Source: Sphingomonas sp. So64.6b
Lineage (GTDB): Bacteria; Pseudomonadota; Alphaproteobacteria; Sphingomonadales; Sphingomonadaceae
Length of the DNA stretch: 64,000 nucleotides
Assembly (NCBI RefSeq): GCF_014171475.1
Contig: NZ_CP048817.1
Span: 868,001-932,000 of the forward strand
Direction: 5' to 3'
The notes beneath the pieces were generated by a model that ran no database searches, was not told the DNA's origin, and worked only from the letters and a program-made list of their open reading frames with translations. The translations under genes and the position numbers were made by a program. Below, piece by piece: positions 8,031-16,787 of this stretch. Within the stretch, counting starts at the first letter, position 1. Every line of letters starts with the position of its first letter.

Positions 8031-8843
8031 ATGCCTGAACTTCCCGAAGTAGAAACCACGGTGCAGGGGCTGCGTCCCGTCCTCGAAGGGCAACGACTGG
8101 CCAATGTCGAGACGCGGCGTGGTGACCTGCGCCATGCCTTCCCGGTCGACCTACGCCAACGGATGACGGGCGCCGTCGTGACGAGTCTCGGACGCCGCGC
8201 CAAATACGGCATGATCGACACCGATCGCGGCGATACGATGATCTTTCATCTCGGCATGTCGGGGCGATGGCGAGTCGATCCAGGCGAATTGCTGCCGCAC
8301 GACCATCTGCTGATCGATACCGAGGCGGGTCGGCGGCTGGCGCTCAACGACGCGCGGCGATTCGGTTTCGTCGATCTGGTGCTGACGGACGAACTGGATC
8401 TCTATCCGCCATTTGCCGCGATGGGGCCGGAACCGCTCGGGCCCGATTTGACCGCGGATCGTCTGCTCAAGGCGCTGACCGGGCGCAAGGCGTCGATCAA
8501 GCTGATGCTGCTCGACCAGCGGATCGTCGCGGGCCTCGGCAATATCTATGTCTGCGAGGCACTGTTTCTCGCGCAAATCTCGCCGAAACGCGAGGCGGGG
8601 CGGATTTCGCTGCCCCGGCTCGAACGGCTGGTCGAAGCGATTCGGACTGTGCTGGAGGCGGCGATCGAGGCGGGCGGATCGAGCTTGCGCGACTATGCCC
8701 GACCGGACGGCGAACTCGGCTATTTCTCGAAACAATTCGCCGTCTATGGCCGTGAAGGCGAGCCGTGTGGATGTGGCGGAACGGTCAAGCGCTACACCGA
8801 AGGTGGTCGTTCGACCTTCTGGTGCCCGAAATGCCAGCGCTGA
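8031..8843 (+). CDS. mutM: Formamidopyrimidine-DNA glycosylase
   Basis: Bifunctional glycosylase/AP lyase that removes 8-oxoguanine and formamidopyrimidines. The N-terminus MPELPEVETT provides the catalytic Pro2 (after Met removal) and Glu3. The beta-F finger lysine region (HLGMSGRW) and the helix-two-turn-helix block (LDQRIVAGLGNIYVCEALF) are intact. The C-terminal zinc finger is complete, with C-x-C (CGCG) and CPKC pairs. Length of 270 residues is normal. GGAG lies upstream of the ATG at 8031. It is divergent from ubiE. Confidence 0.97.
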   Translation: MPELPEVETTVQGLRPVLEGQRLANVETRRGDLRHAFPVDLRQRMTGAVVTSLGRRAKYGMIDTDRGDTMIFHLGMSGRWRVDPGELLPHDHLLIDTEAGRRLALNDARRFGFVDLVLTDELDLYPPFAAMGPEPLGPDLTADRLLKALTGRKASIKLMLLDQRIVAGLGNIYVCEALFLAQISPKREAGRISLPRLERLVEAIRTVLEAAIEAGGSSLRDYARPDGELGYFSKQFAVYGREGEPCGCGGTVKRYTEGGRSTFWCPKCQR

Positions 8844-8940
8844 CGGTTGACCGACGGGGCTGTCTTGAGTAATGAGCGCGCTTTCCGGGGCCGTGGGCTT
8901 TTCCGCCTGCGCCCTTTTCTATTTTAGATCAGAGGGCTTC

Positions 8941-9204
8941 ATGGCGAACACGCCACAGGCGAAAAAGCGTATCCGTCGCAACGATCGTCGCGCGGAAGTA
9001 AACGGCAACCGGGTTGGTCGCATCCGCACCTTCATCAAGAAGGTCGAATCGGCGATCGCGGCTGGCGACAAGGACACCGCCGCCACTGCACTGGCAGCGG
9101 CGCAGCCTGAACTGGCGCGCGGCGTCGCCAAGGGCGTGTTCCACAAGAACACCGCGTCGCGCAAGTTCGCGCGCCTGACCAAGGCGGTCACCGCACTCGG
9201 CTAA
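8941..9204 (+). CDS. rpsT: 30S ribosomal protein S20
   Basis: Binds 16S rRNA in the small ribosomal subunit. The 87-residue protein starts [17 protein letters not shown], typical of S20, and ends with [14 protein letters not shown], the conserved C-terminal helix. The ATG at 8941 is preferred over an upstream in-frame ATG at 8872 because S20 proteins begin [17 protein letters not shown] strong intrinsic terminator follows. It lies between mutM and dnaA, a conserved position in related genomes. Confidence 0.97.
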   Translation: MANTPQAKKRIRRNDRRAEVNGNRVGRIRTFIKKVESAIAAGDKDTAATALAAAQPELARGVAKGVFHKNTASRKFARLTKAVTALG

Positions 9205-9227
9205 GCCTTTATGGCTTCGCGAAAAAC

Positions 9228-9258
9228 GCCCGCCGGGACATGTTCCGGCGGGCTTTTT
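9228..9258 (+). terminator. Intrinsic terminator of rpsT
   Basis: Perfect nine-base stem GCCCGCCGG (9228-9236) / CCGGCGGGC (9244-9252 region), loop GACATGTT, followed directly by TTTTT (9254-9258). It lies 24 bases after the rpsT stop codon. Confidence 0.9.
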
Positions 9259-9675
9259 GTCGTCCCCTCGACCGTTTGCGGTAACCATGTGAGGCCGCGG
9301 AACGTGCTGCGGCGCACCCTGAAAATCGGCTGACGGAACATATATAGAAACGTCAGGATTCACCGCGATTCGCACAGGCACGATTCTATCGGTATCTGAG
9401 TTAATCGCGTTATTACAGTGACTTGTAAGATTTCTGACGGGAATCCTTGGCTCATGCGGAGTCAACCGGATTATTTCAATTTTCTGACAGCCTCAGGCCT
9501 TGATCGACTCGCTGCGATCTTCATAATCAGACCTTCGCCACGACGATATCAGTCGTGCGCGCCAATGCGAAAGCTTTGCTGTCGGCGGACCTTGATTCCG
9601 ACTGCGGGATGTTTTTGCCGGTCGAAATCAGGCGATGCGGGGGCAGAAACCAGCATCGCGCGGAGGGGGTAGTGC
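9259..9675. other. Non-coding region upstream of dnaA
   Basis: About 417 bases without a convincing gene. It is less GC-rich than its surroundings (for example around 9340-9350 and 9460-9485). It contains a perfect six-base dyad CACGAC-N7-GTCGTG at 9539-9557, about 120 bases before dnaA. No exact TTATCCACA DnaA box was seen, so there is no support for an origin here. It presumably carries the dnaA promoter; GGAGG at 9662-9666 serves as the dnaA ribosome-binding site. Confidence 0.5.
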
Positions 9676-11064
9676 GTGACGGGGATGGATAACGGGTCAG
9701 CCAATCGACCCGGGCATCAGAATGAGAGTGCGAAGGCATGGGCAACCGTGCGTGGCCATTTGCGCGAATCGGCGGGGGTGCGCCTGTTCGACCAGTGGCT
9801 GAAGCCAATCGAACTGATCGAAAGCGGCGAGACCGATACGATTCGCCTCGCGCTGCCGTCCGCCTTCATGACCAACTGGGTCCGCAACCATTACGCCGAC
9901 CGCCTTGTCGCGGAATTCCGCGCTATCCTGCCCGAAGTCCGCAGCGTGTCGATCGAGACTCGCACCGCCTCGGTGGCGCCGGCCGTACTAACGGTCGAAT
10001 CGTCAAGCGCACCGGTGGCCAAACCAGCAGTGCCGTCCGCGCGTCCGTCGCTCGATTCGCGCTTTACCTTCGACCGATTCGTCGTCGATCAATCGAACAA
10101 GGTCGCGTTCAACGCGGCCAAGGCGCTGGCCGAGCCGGGCAAGCCTCGGTTCAGCCCGCTGTTCCTCCATAGCGGTACGGGGCAGGGCAAGACCCATCTG
10201 ATGCACGCGATCGGCCATGCCTATCTCGCTGCATGCCCCGACGCCTCGATCATCCTGATGTCGGCCGAACGCTTCATGTTCGACTTCGTCTCGGCGATGC
10301 GCGCCAAGGATACGCACGCTTTCAAGACGCGGCTGCGCTCCGCCGATATGCTGATGATCGACGATCTGCAGTTCATCGCCGGCAAGGATGCGACGCAGGA
10401 AGAATTCTTTCACACCATCAACGAAGTGATGGGCGCGGGCCATCGCCTGGTGATTAGCGCCGATCGCTGCCCGCAAGGGCTTGATGGGGTCGAAACGCGG
10501 ATCACGTCGCGGCTGTCGGTCGGTCTGGTCGCCGACATCAAGACGCCCGATCTGGCGCTGCGCCGCGCGGTGCTCGATCGCAAGCTCGCCGACCTGCCCG
10601 AAGCGAAAGTGCCGGCCGAGGTACTCGACCTGCTCGCGTCGCGCATCACCGCGAACATCCGCGATCTCGAAGGATCGCTTAACCGGCTCGTCGCTTATGC
10701 GCAGCTGACCGGCGAGGCGATCGACCTGGATTTCGCAGTGGCGACGCTCGGCGATGTACTGCGCGGTGCCGAACGCCGTGTGACGATCGATGAAATCCAG
10801 AAAGCGGTCTCGGCGCATTTTGAGATCAAGCCGATCGACCTGGTTTCAGCGCGCCGCGCGGTGGTCGTTGCGCGCCCGCGCCAGATCGCGATGTATCTGG
10901 CCAAGCGCCTGACCACTCGCTCGCTGCCGGAGATTGGCCGCAAGTTCGGCGGCCGCGATCACTCCACCGTGATCCATGCGGTGCGCCGGATCGAGGCACT
11001 GCGCGACACCGACCGCGAGATCGATGGCGCGGTGCGGATGCTGCTCCGGGAGCTGGAGGGCTAA
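9676..11064 (+). CDS. dnaA: Chromosomal replication initiator protein DnaA
   Basis: AAA+ initiator that binds DnaA boxes at oriC and opens the duplex. The 462 residues show domain I at the N-terminus, a short linker (about residues 95-125), the AAA+ core with Walker A GTGQGKTHLM, Walker B MLMIDDLQFIAGK and sensor region ISADRCPQGLDG. Domain IV carries the DnaA signature GGRDHSTVIHAVRRIE. The GTG at 9676 is chosen over the ATG at 9685 because GGAGG sits nine bases before the GTG. Domain II is short, as usual in this group. Confidence 0.97.
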   Translation: MTGMDNGSANRPGHQNESAKAWATVRGHLRESAGVRLFDQWLKPIELIESGETDTIRLALPSAFMTNWVRNHYADRLVAEFRAILPEVRSVSIETRTASVAPAVLTVESSSAPVAKPAVPSARPSLDSRFTFDRFVVDQSNKVAFNAAKALAEPGKPRFSPLFLHSGTGQGKTHLMHAIGHAYLAACPDASIILMSAERFMFDFVSAMRAKDTHAFKTRLRSADMLMIDDLQFIAGKDATQEEFFHTINEVMGAGHRLVISADRCPQGLDGVETRITSRLSVGLVADIKTPDLALRRAVLDRKLADLPEAKVPAEVLDLLASRITANIRDLEGSLNRLVAYAQLTGEAIDLDFAVATLGDVLRGAERRVTIDEIQKAVSAHFEIKPIDLVSARRAVVVARPRQIAMYLAKRLTTRSLPEIGRKFGGRDHSTVIHAVRRIEALRDTDREIDGAVRMLLRELEG

Positions 11065-11070
11065 CGCTTC

Positions 11071-11310
11071 CTAAAGGCCAGGCCGTTTCGGGAAATCGTA
11101 TGGCTTGCGCCTCTCGATCTCTCCGACTGGGCCGAGTGCCCGCAAAGCTTCCATCAACTCGGTAAGCTTGCGCTTCTCCGGAGAGGGGGCCGCTTGGGTA
11201 GCGTGTTTTGCATTCGATATATTTGCGTCAGGCTCCAGCGAGCGTCAATCACGCCACGAATATTCGCCCGACACATTCTGGAGCAACGCCCGGACCGGAT
11301 CGAATGACCC
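11071..11310 (-). pseudogene. Possible degenerate small ORF between dnaA and trpS
   Basis: On the minus strand one reading frame from about 11310 to the TAG at 11071-11073 is open except for a single TGA (11245-11247). The first part would read SFDPVRALLQNVSGEYSWRD. The second is a 57-codon segment ending YDFPKRPGL with no ATG near its start. The upstream edge meets the palindromic repeat at 11315. This may be a decayed gene or chance open frame in GC-rich DNA; I do not recognise a family. The remainder of the 11065-11433 gap is the repeat and short spacer. Confidence 0.2.
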
Positions 11311-11314
11311 CACC

Positions 11315-11402
11315 CCGTTCGTGCTGAGCTTGTCGAAGCACCGCTCTTCTTTTCCCACCACAGGAAAGAAGAACGGCCCATCGACAAGCTCAGGGCGAAC
11401 GG
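11315..11402. repeat. Palindromic repeat, family copy 1 (dnaA/trpS gap)
   Basis: Inverted repeat with outer arms starting CCGTTCGTGCTGAGCTTGTC and ending GACAAGCTCAGGGCGAACGG, with an inner TCTTCTTTT / AAGAAGAA pairing. It lies between the convergent 3' ends of dnaA and trpS. A second related copy is at 14043-14129, showing it is a dispersed family. Confidence 0.85.
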
Positions 11403-11433
11403 AGGTTAGCGGATTAGCAGCTCGACAGCCGCC

Positions 11434-12438
11434 TCACACGTTCAGCCCCACGGCACGTTGCGCCTCGGCCAGCGTCGGTGCGGCCAGCGCGGTGGCCCGG
11501 GCGGCCCCCTTCACCAGCGCATTCTCCACCGCTGTGCGATCGTCTAGCAGGCGCGTCAACTGGTCACGGATCGGACCAAGCTTGGCAACCGCCAGATCGG
11601 CCAGCGCCGGCTTGAACGCCCCAAAGCCCTTGCCGGCGAAGTCGCTCATCACCGCGTCCGGCGATGCATCCGACAGTGCCGCATAGATCGTCACCAGATT
11701 CTTCGCCTCCGGCCGGTCGACCAGGCCGGCGAAGCTATCGGGCAGCAAATCGCCATCGGACTTCGCTTTTTTCAGCTTCTGGACGATCGTGTCGTCGCTA
11801 TCGATCAGATTGATGCGCGATCCGTCCGACGGGTCGGACTTGGACATCTTCGTCGATCCGTCGCGCAACGACATGATGCGTGGCGCGGCGGCCGAGATCA
11901 ACGGATCGGGTAGCGGGAACAGCTCGACACCGAAATCCTGGTTGAACTTGGTCGCGATGTCGCGTGCGAGTTCCAGGTGCTGCTTCTGATCATCGCCTAC
12001 CGGCACATGCGTCGCCTTGTAGAGCAGCACATCCGCCGCCTGCAGCACCGGATAGGTGTAGAGGCCGACACTAGCGCCCTCGCGGTTCTTGCCCGCCTTG
12101 TCCTTCCACTGCGTCATGCGGTTCAACCAGCCGGTGCGCGCGGTGCCGCCCAGGATCCAGGCGAGCTCGCTATGTTCGCGCACGCGCGCCTGATTGAACA
12201 GGATCGCACGGTCCGGATCGATGCCGGCGGCGAGCAGTGTCGCCGCCATTTCGATCGTGTTGGAATTCAGTTCCTTAGGGTCGATCGCAACGGTCAGCGC
12301 ATGGAGATCGGCGAGGAAGAACAGGCAGTCTTCACCGGACCCCATCGCATCCTGCATCGCAACCCATTGCTTGATCGCGCCGAGATAATTGCCGAGGTGG
12401 AGATTGCCGGTTGGCTGGATGCCGGAGACGACGCGCAT
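11434..12438 (-). CDS. trpS: Tryptophanyl-tRNA synthetase
   Basis: Class I aminoacyl-tRNA synthetase charging tRNA-Trp. The 334-residue protein starts MRVVSGIQPTGNLHLGNYLG, containing the HIGH-like HLGN; the KMSKS loop is intact (STKMSKSDPSDGSRINL). Length fits the short bacterial TrpRS. The ATG at 12438 is chosen over one five codons upstream because homologues begin MRVVSGIQPTG. It lies 16 bases downstream of murJ on the same strand, likely cotranscribed. Confidence 0.97.
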   Translation of the reverse strand: MRVVSGIQPTGNLHLGNYLGAIKQWVAMQDAMGSGEDCLFFLADLHALTVAIDPKELNSNTIEMAATLLAAGIDPDRAILFNQARVREHSELAWILGGTARTGWLNRMTQWKDKAGKNREGASVGLYTYPVLQAADVLLYKATHVPVGDDQKQHLELARDIATKFNQDFGVELFPLPDPLISAAAPRIMSLRDGSTKMSKSDPSDGSRINLIDSDDTIVQKLKKAKSDGDLLPDSFAGLVDRPEAKNLVTIYAALSDASPDAVMSDFAGKGFGAFKPALADLAVAKLGPIRDQLTRLLDDRTAVENALVKGAARATALAAPTLAEAQRAVGLNV

Positions 12439-12454
12439 TGGAACTTCTTTCAAA

Positions 12455-14020
12455 TCAAACGGGCTTGCGACGCAGCAGCGCGCGCAGATCGGCGGGGCGA
12501 TAGGCGCGCAACACGAAGCAGGCGACCGCGTAGACCAGCCCGCCGGTGCCGACCAGTATGAACATCGCCGCCCAGCGTGTCAGGCTTGGCCCGGTGGTGT
12601 AGGGCGTGAACAGATCGTCGAGGAAATACATCGCGATCCCCATGACCAGCGCTGCGCCGAGCAAACGGATCGCGCGGTGACGCAGCCGCAGGTCGGCGAC
12701 GAAATGGCCGCGCTTCTTGAGCGCCAGATAGAGCAGCACGACATTGACGCAGCTCGCCAGCGCGGTTGCCAGTGGTGGTCCGAGATGCTGCAGCGGCACG
12801 ATAAAGGCCAGGTTGAGTATCAGATTGATACCGATCGCGATCGTCGCGAAGCGTACCGGCGTCTTGGTATCGGATCGGGCGTAGAAGCCCGGCGTCAGCA
12901 CCTTGACCAGAATATAGGCGGGCAGTCCGATCGAGAAAGCAGCGAGCGCACCGGCGGTCGCCAGTGTATCGGCGCTGGTGAAGGCGCCGTGCTGGAACAG
13001 GGCTGAAATGATCGGCACGCCGCACACGATCAGCGCGACGGTGGCGGGCAGGGTGAAAAACAGCGCCAGTTCCATGCCGCGGTTCTGCGTTTCCATCGCC
13101 TCGGCCTCATGCCCCTTGCCCAGCTGACGCGAAATGGTCGGCAGCAGGACGGTGCCAAGGCCGATACCGATCAGGCCGAGTGGCAACTGATTTAGCCGGT
13201 CGGCATAATAGATATAGGACACCGACCCTTCGGGCAGCAGGCTGGCGGCAAGCGCGGTCGAGATGACGAGGTTGATCTGTACCGCGCCGGCGCCAGCCGC
13301 GGCGGGCCAGATCAGCGACAGCAGGCGCTTCACATCGGGATTGAGCCGCGGGCGTTTGAGCTTGAGCTTCACGCCGGCACTGCGGCACGCCCAGATCAGC
13401 CAGAGCAGTTGCAGCACGCCGGACAGCGTCACCGCGATCGCCTGGTTGCGCGCGGTGCCGAGCGGGTTGGTGTGGAAGAACAGCAGAGCGGCGATCAGTG
13501 TCGCGTTGAGCAGGATCGGCGCGGCGGCATTGATCCAGAAACGGTGCAACGAGTTGAGGATTCCGCCGAGCAACGAGACCAGGCTGATCAGCAGCAGATA
13601 GGGGAAGGTGATCCGCGACAATTCCACCGCGAATTCGAATTCGGCCGTCGAAATGCCGTTGAAGCCGCCAGATAACGCCCAGGTTACGGGATAAGCGGCC
13701 AGCTCCATCACGACCGTCATGACGATCAGGATCGGCAGCAGCACTGACAACGCATCCTCGGCGAAGGACACACCCTTGACCAGGCTGCCTTCCTCGTCCT
13801 CTGCCATCTTGCGATTGAACATCGGAATGAACGCAGCGGAAAACGCGCCTTCGGCGAAAAGCGCGCGGAACATGTTGGGCAGGCGAAACGCGATCAGAAA
13901 CGCATCCGACGCGAAACTCGCGCCGATAAAGCGCGCGAACAGCGAATCGCGGACCAGCCCGAGCACCCGACTGGCCAGCGTCAGCCCGCCGACCGATCCG
14001 AGTGCACGGGTAAGGTTCAT
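12455..14020 (-). CDS. murJ: Lipid II flippase MurJ
   Basis: Translocates lipid II across the inner membrane for peptidoglycan assembly (MOP superfamily). The 521-residue protein begins MNLTRALGSVGGLTLASRVLG, typical of MurJ/MviN. It contains RDSLFARFIGAS, the conserved GAFSAAFIP segment, and 13-14 hydrophobic helices along its length. The PEGSVSYIYYADRLNQLPLG region is also characteristic. It is followed by trpS. Confidence 0.96.
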   Translation of the reverse strand: MNLTRALGSVGGLTLASRVLGLVRDSLFARFIGASFASDAFLIAFRLPNMFRALFAEGAFSAAFIPMFNRKMAEDEEGSLVKGVSFAEDALSVLLPILIVMTVVMELAAYPVTWALSGGFNGISTAEFEFAVELSRITFPYLLLISLVSLLGGILNSLHRFWINAAAPILLNATLIAALLFFHTNPLGTARNQAIAVTLSGVLQLLWLIWACRSAGVKLKLKRPRLNPDVKRLLSLIWPAAAGAGAVQINLVISTALAASLLPEGSVSYIYYADRLNQLPLGLIGIGLGTVLLPTISRQLGKGHEAEAMETQNRGMELALFFTLPATVALIVCGVPIISALFQHGAFTSADTLATAGALAAFSIGLPAYILVKVLTPGFYARSDTKTPVRFATIAIGINLILNLAFIVPLQHLGPPLATALASCVNVVLLYLALKKRGHFVADLRLRHRAIRLLGAALVMGIAMYFLDDLFTPYTTGPSLTRWAAMFILVGTGGLVYAVACFVLRAYRPADLRALLRRKPV

Positions 14021-14042
14021 CGCTAAAGCCTAACCAAATTGT

Positions 14043-14129
14043 CCGTTCGGACTGAGCCTGTCGATGCCTTGTTCTCCCCTCCGGCAATTAAGAGGAAGAA
14101 CGGTCCTTCGACAGGCTCAGGACGAACGG
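14043..14129. repeat. Palindromic repeat, family copy 2 (secB/murJ gap)
   Basis: Inverted repeat with arms CCGTTCGGACTGAGCCTGTC and GACAGGCTCAGGACGAACGG and an inner TTGTTCTC / GGAAGAA region. Closely related to the copy at 11315-11402. It fills most of the 129-base gap between secB and murJ. Confidence 0.85.
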
Positions 14130-14149
14130 GGAGTGAGACGCGCCCCCGA

Positions 14150-14662
14150 TCAGGCTGTGCCGGTTTCCCCGGTGGTGACCGCAGGCTGGCCGTCGGCGGC
14201 TGCCTGTTGCTGATAGAGCGCGGCGAAATCGATCGGCTCGAGCATCAGCGGCGGGAAGCCGCCATCGCGGATCGCATCGGCCAGGACCCGGCGTGCGAAG
14301 GGGAAGATCAGGCGCGGCGCTTCGCCGAGCAGGAAAGGCTGGATATGTTCGGTCGGCACGTTGCGGATACCGAAGAGTCCGGCATAAGCGAGCTCGGCGA
14401 TGAAGGCGACCTGGCCATCGGCCTCGGCGCGGACGTCGATGCGCAGGATGACTTCGTGCACATCCTCACCGACCTGACCCGATCCGATGTTGAACTGGAC
14501 GTCGATCTGCGGCTGGTTCGGGTTCTGATAGACCGCCGGCGCGTTCGGATTTTCGAACGAGAGATCTTTCACATATTGCGAGATCAGGCCGACGGCGGGC
14601 AGCGTGTCCTCGCCATTCGCATAGGGCTCGCCGCCGGTCGCAATATTGTCCTGCTCGTCCAT
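14150..14662 (-). CDS. secB: Protein-export chaperone SecB
   Basis: Cytosolic tetrameric chaperone that keeps preproteins unfolded and delivers them to SecA. The 170 residues contain the conserved YVKDLSFENPNAP block near residue 30, then INPV-type VQFNIGSG and the FPFARRVLADAIRDGGFPPLMLEPIDF C-terminal region. The last 20 residues are Ala/Gln/Gly-rich, as in alphaproteobacterial SecB. It is divergent from the Tim44-domain gene, with a 203-base shared upstream region. Confidence 0.96.
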   Translation of the reverse strand: MDEQDNIATGGEPYANGEDTLPAVGLISQYVKDLSFENPNAPAVYQNPNQPQIDVQFNIGSGQVGEDVHEVILRIDVRAEADGQVAFIAELAYAGLFGIRNVPTEHIQPFLLGEAPRLIFPFARRVLADAIRDGGFPPLMLEPIDFAALYQQQAAADGQPAVTTGETGTA

Positions 14663-14865
14663 CGAAACTTGATCCTCTTATATCCGTAAAGAATGTAGGC
14701 GTTGCGTCCTGTCGCGAAAGGGCGCGTGCCGGTGGGGCGCGACTAGCAGGGGGCGGCGGGTTGTTCAACGGGCGCGACGCAAGCGGATTGCAACACCGTG
14801 CGCATCATTTGAAACATTCGCGCGTTGTGCCTATGTAGTCCGTTAGCCGAATATCGGAGACCCGA

Positions 14866-15510
14866 GTGTTTTACGTAGTTCTTCTCGCGATGGTGGCAGG
14901 TTTCCTTGCGCTGCGTCTGTATATGGTGCTCGGCAAGCGGACCGGTCATGAACAGCCCTTGCCCAAGGCGGCTGAGGATCGTCTGCCGATCACTACGCTG
15001 CCGCGCCCGATCGAGGCAGCGCCGGAGCCGCGTGAACTGGTCAATCGGAACATCGATCCGAAGGCCGAAGCTGGTCTGCGCGCGATCGTCTCGGCGGAAG
15101 CCGGCTTCGATGTCGGCCAGTTCGTCGAAGGTGCGCAAAGCGCCTATCGCATGATTCTGGAGGCTTATTGGAAGGGCGACGAGGAATCGCTCGGCTGGCT
15201 GGTCGAGGATGAGGTCAAACAGGCATTCGCCGACGCGATCGCCGCGCGCCGTGACGCCGGGCATGTGCTCGACAACCGCCTCGTATCGATTGAACGTGCG
15301 ATCATCGCCGATGCCGCACTCGATGGCCGCAATGCGCGGATCACGGTGCGGTTCGATGCCGATATCGCCGCAGTGACGCGTGATGCCGAGGGCAATCTCG
15401 TCGCCGGGTCGATGAGCGACGCGGTTGAGACGCATGATGTATGGACCTTCGCGCGGACGCTGAAGAGCAGCGATCCGAACTGGAAGCTTGCCGACACCGA
15501 CGAAGCCTGA
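14866..15510 (+). CDS. Tim44/TimA-family domain protein
   Basis: A 214-residue inner-membrane-anchored protein related to the mitochondrial import factor Tim44. It has an N-terminal helix (FYVVLLAMVAGFLALRLYMVLG), a linker, and a Tim44 domain from about residue 70 (FDVGQFVEGAQSAYRMILEAYWKGD), ending in DPNWKLADTDEA. The GTG at 14866 is used. Its location divergent from secB and upstream of mltA and smr is a conserved alphaproteobacterial arrangement. Membrane association is visible; the exact role in bacteria is not established. Confidence 0.88.
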   Translation: MFYVVLLAMVAGFLALRLYMVLGKRTGHEQPLPKAAEDRLPITTLPRPIEAAPEPRELVNRNIDPKAEAGLRAIVSAEAGFDVGQFVEGAQSAYRMILEAYWKGDEESLGWLVEDEVKQAFADAIAARRDAGHVLDNRLVSIERAIIADAALDGRNARITVRFDADIAAVTRDAEGNLVAGSMSDAVETHDVWTFARTLKSSDPNWKLADTDEA

Positions 15511-15545
15511 TTTGGGCTTGAACTAGGTTTGAAGGGGATTTGAGC

Positions 15546-16787
15546 ATGCGCCGCTGGGGGGTGGCCGCGCTGGCCTTGATGCTGGGCGCGTGCGGTGGGC
15601 AGATGGTCCCGCCGTCCAATCCGTCTTCCGAGCCGCCGGTGCGTCAGCCGGTCGCCGCCAAGCCGATCGCCGCGGCACCCGTGACTGCATCGACCGGTGC
15701 CCTTACCGCGGCAGTTGCGGGCGCGATCGCCGGTCCGCCAATCTATTCGCTACCCATCACCGATGCGCAGGCGGCGCACGCGCTGGTGGCATTCCGCCTG
15801 AGCTGTCCGTCGCTGATCAAGCGCACCGACACGTCGGGCCTGACGCGCGGCGCTGACTGGCAATCGGCATGCGCTGCTGCGGCCACGGCACGAGCCGGAG
15901 AGGCCCGGGCGTTTTTCAATCAATGGTTCGAAAGCGTCCAGGTCGGCGACGGCCGCGCCTTTGCGACCGGCTATTACGAACCGGAGATCGCCGGTTCGCG
16001 CGATCGCCGCACTGGCTATGACGTCCCAATTTACGGCCGTCCTGGCGACTTGATCGAAGCCGATCTTGGTCAATTCGTCGAAGACCTGAAAGGCAAGAAG
16101 ATCCGCGGCCGGCTCGATCGGGGTGCGCTGGTGCCCTATTATGATCGCACGCAGATCGAAACCGGCGCGCTCACCGGTCGCGCGCCGATCATTGCATGGG
16201 CAGCAGACCCGGTCGAGATTTTCTTCCTGCAGATTCAGGGGTCGGGCAGGCTCAAACTGCCCGACGGCTCGGTGATGCGGATCGGCTATGATACCCAGAA
16301 TGGGCGCCCCTATACCGGGATCGGCGCACTGATGAAGGAACGCGGCCTGCTCAAGCCTGGTCAGACGTCGATGCAGGGTATCGTCGCCTGGCTGCACGAT
16401 AATCCCGTGCAGGGCCGTGACATCATGCGCGAGAATAAGAGTTTCGTGTTTTTCCGCGAACAAAGCGGTGCACCGATCGGCGCGATGGGCCTGCCGGTGA
16501 CCGGCCAGGTCAGTGCGGCCGCCGACCCGAAATTCATGCCGATGGGCGCGCCGGTCTTCCTCTCGCTCGATCGTACCGATGCGACCGGCCTGTGGGTCGT
16601 CCAGGATACCGGCGGCGCGATCCGGGGCAGCAACCGGATCGACACATTCTGGGGTGCGGGCAGCGAGGCCCGCGCAATTGCCGGCGGCATGAGCGCGCGA
16701 GGGTCGGCGTTCCTGTTTCTGCCGATCGGTACATTGACGCGGCTGGCGGGGGAGGCCGCGCGTGGCGGAGCGGCCGTTAAGCCCTGA
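15546..16787 (+). CDS. mltA: Membrane-bound lytic murein transglycosylase A (lipoprotein)
   Basis: Cleaves the MurNAc-GlcNAc bond of peptidoglycan forming 1,6-anhydroMurNAc. The 413-residue protein starts MRRWGVAALALMLGAC; LGAC is a lipobox, so it should be a lipoprotein. A Pro/Ala-rich linker precedes the MltA domain (FATGYYEPEIAGS, VEIFFLQIQGSGRL) and the C-terminal 3D domain WVVQDTGGAIRGSNRIDTFWG, which carries the catalytic Asp. The ATG at 15546 is preferred over a TTG two codons upstream. It overlaps the smr gene by 26 bases. Confidence 0.94.
   Translation: MRRWGVAALALMLGACGGQMVPPSNPSSEPPVRQPVAAKPIAAAPVTASTGALTAAVAGAIAGPPIYSLPITDAQAAHALVAFRLSCPSLIKRTDTSGLTRGADWQSACAAAATARAGEARAFFNQWFESVQVGDGRAFATGYYEPEIAGSRDRRTGYDVPIYGRPGDLIEADLGQFVEDLKGKKIRGRLDRGALVPYYDRTQIETGALTGRAPIIAWAADPVEIFFLQIQGSGRLKLPDGSVMRIGYDTQNGRPYTGIGALMKERGLLKPGQTSMQGIVAWLHDNPVQGRDIMRENKSFVFFREQSGAPIGAMGLPVTGQVSAAADPKFMPMGAPVFLSLDRTDATGLWVVQDTGGAIRGSNRIDTFWGAGSEARAIAGGMSARGSAFLFLPIGTLTRLAGEAARGGAAVKP

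Noticed and set aside
9259..9675. Possible oriC upstream of dnaA
   Set aside because: No exact DnaA boxes seen, and alphaproteobacterial origins are often away from dnaA.
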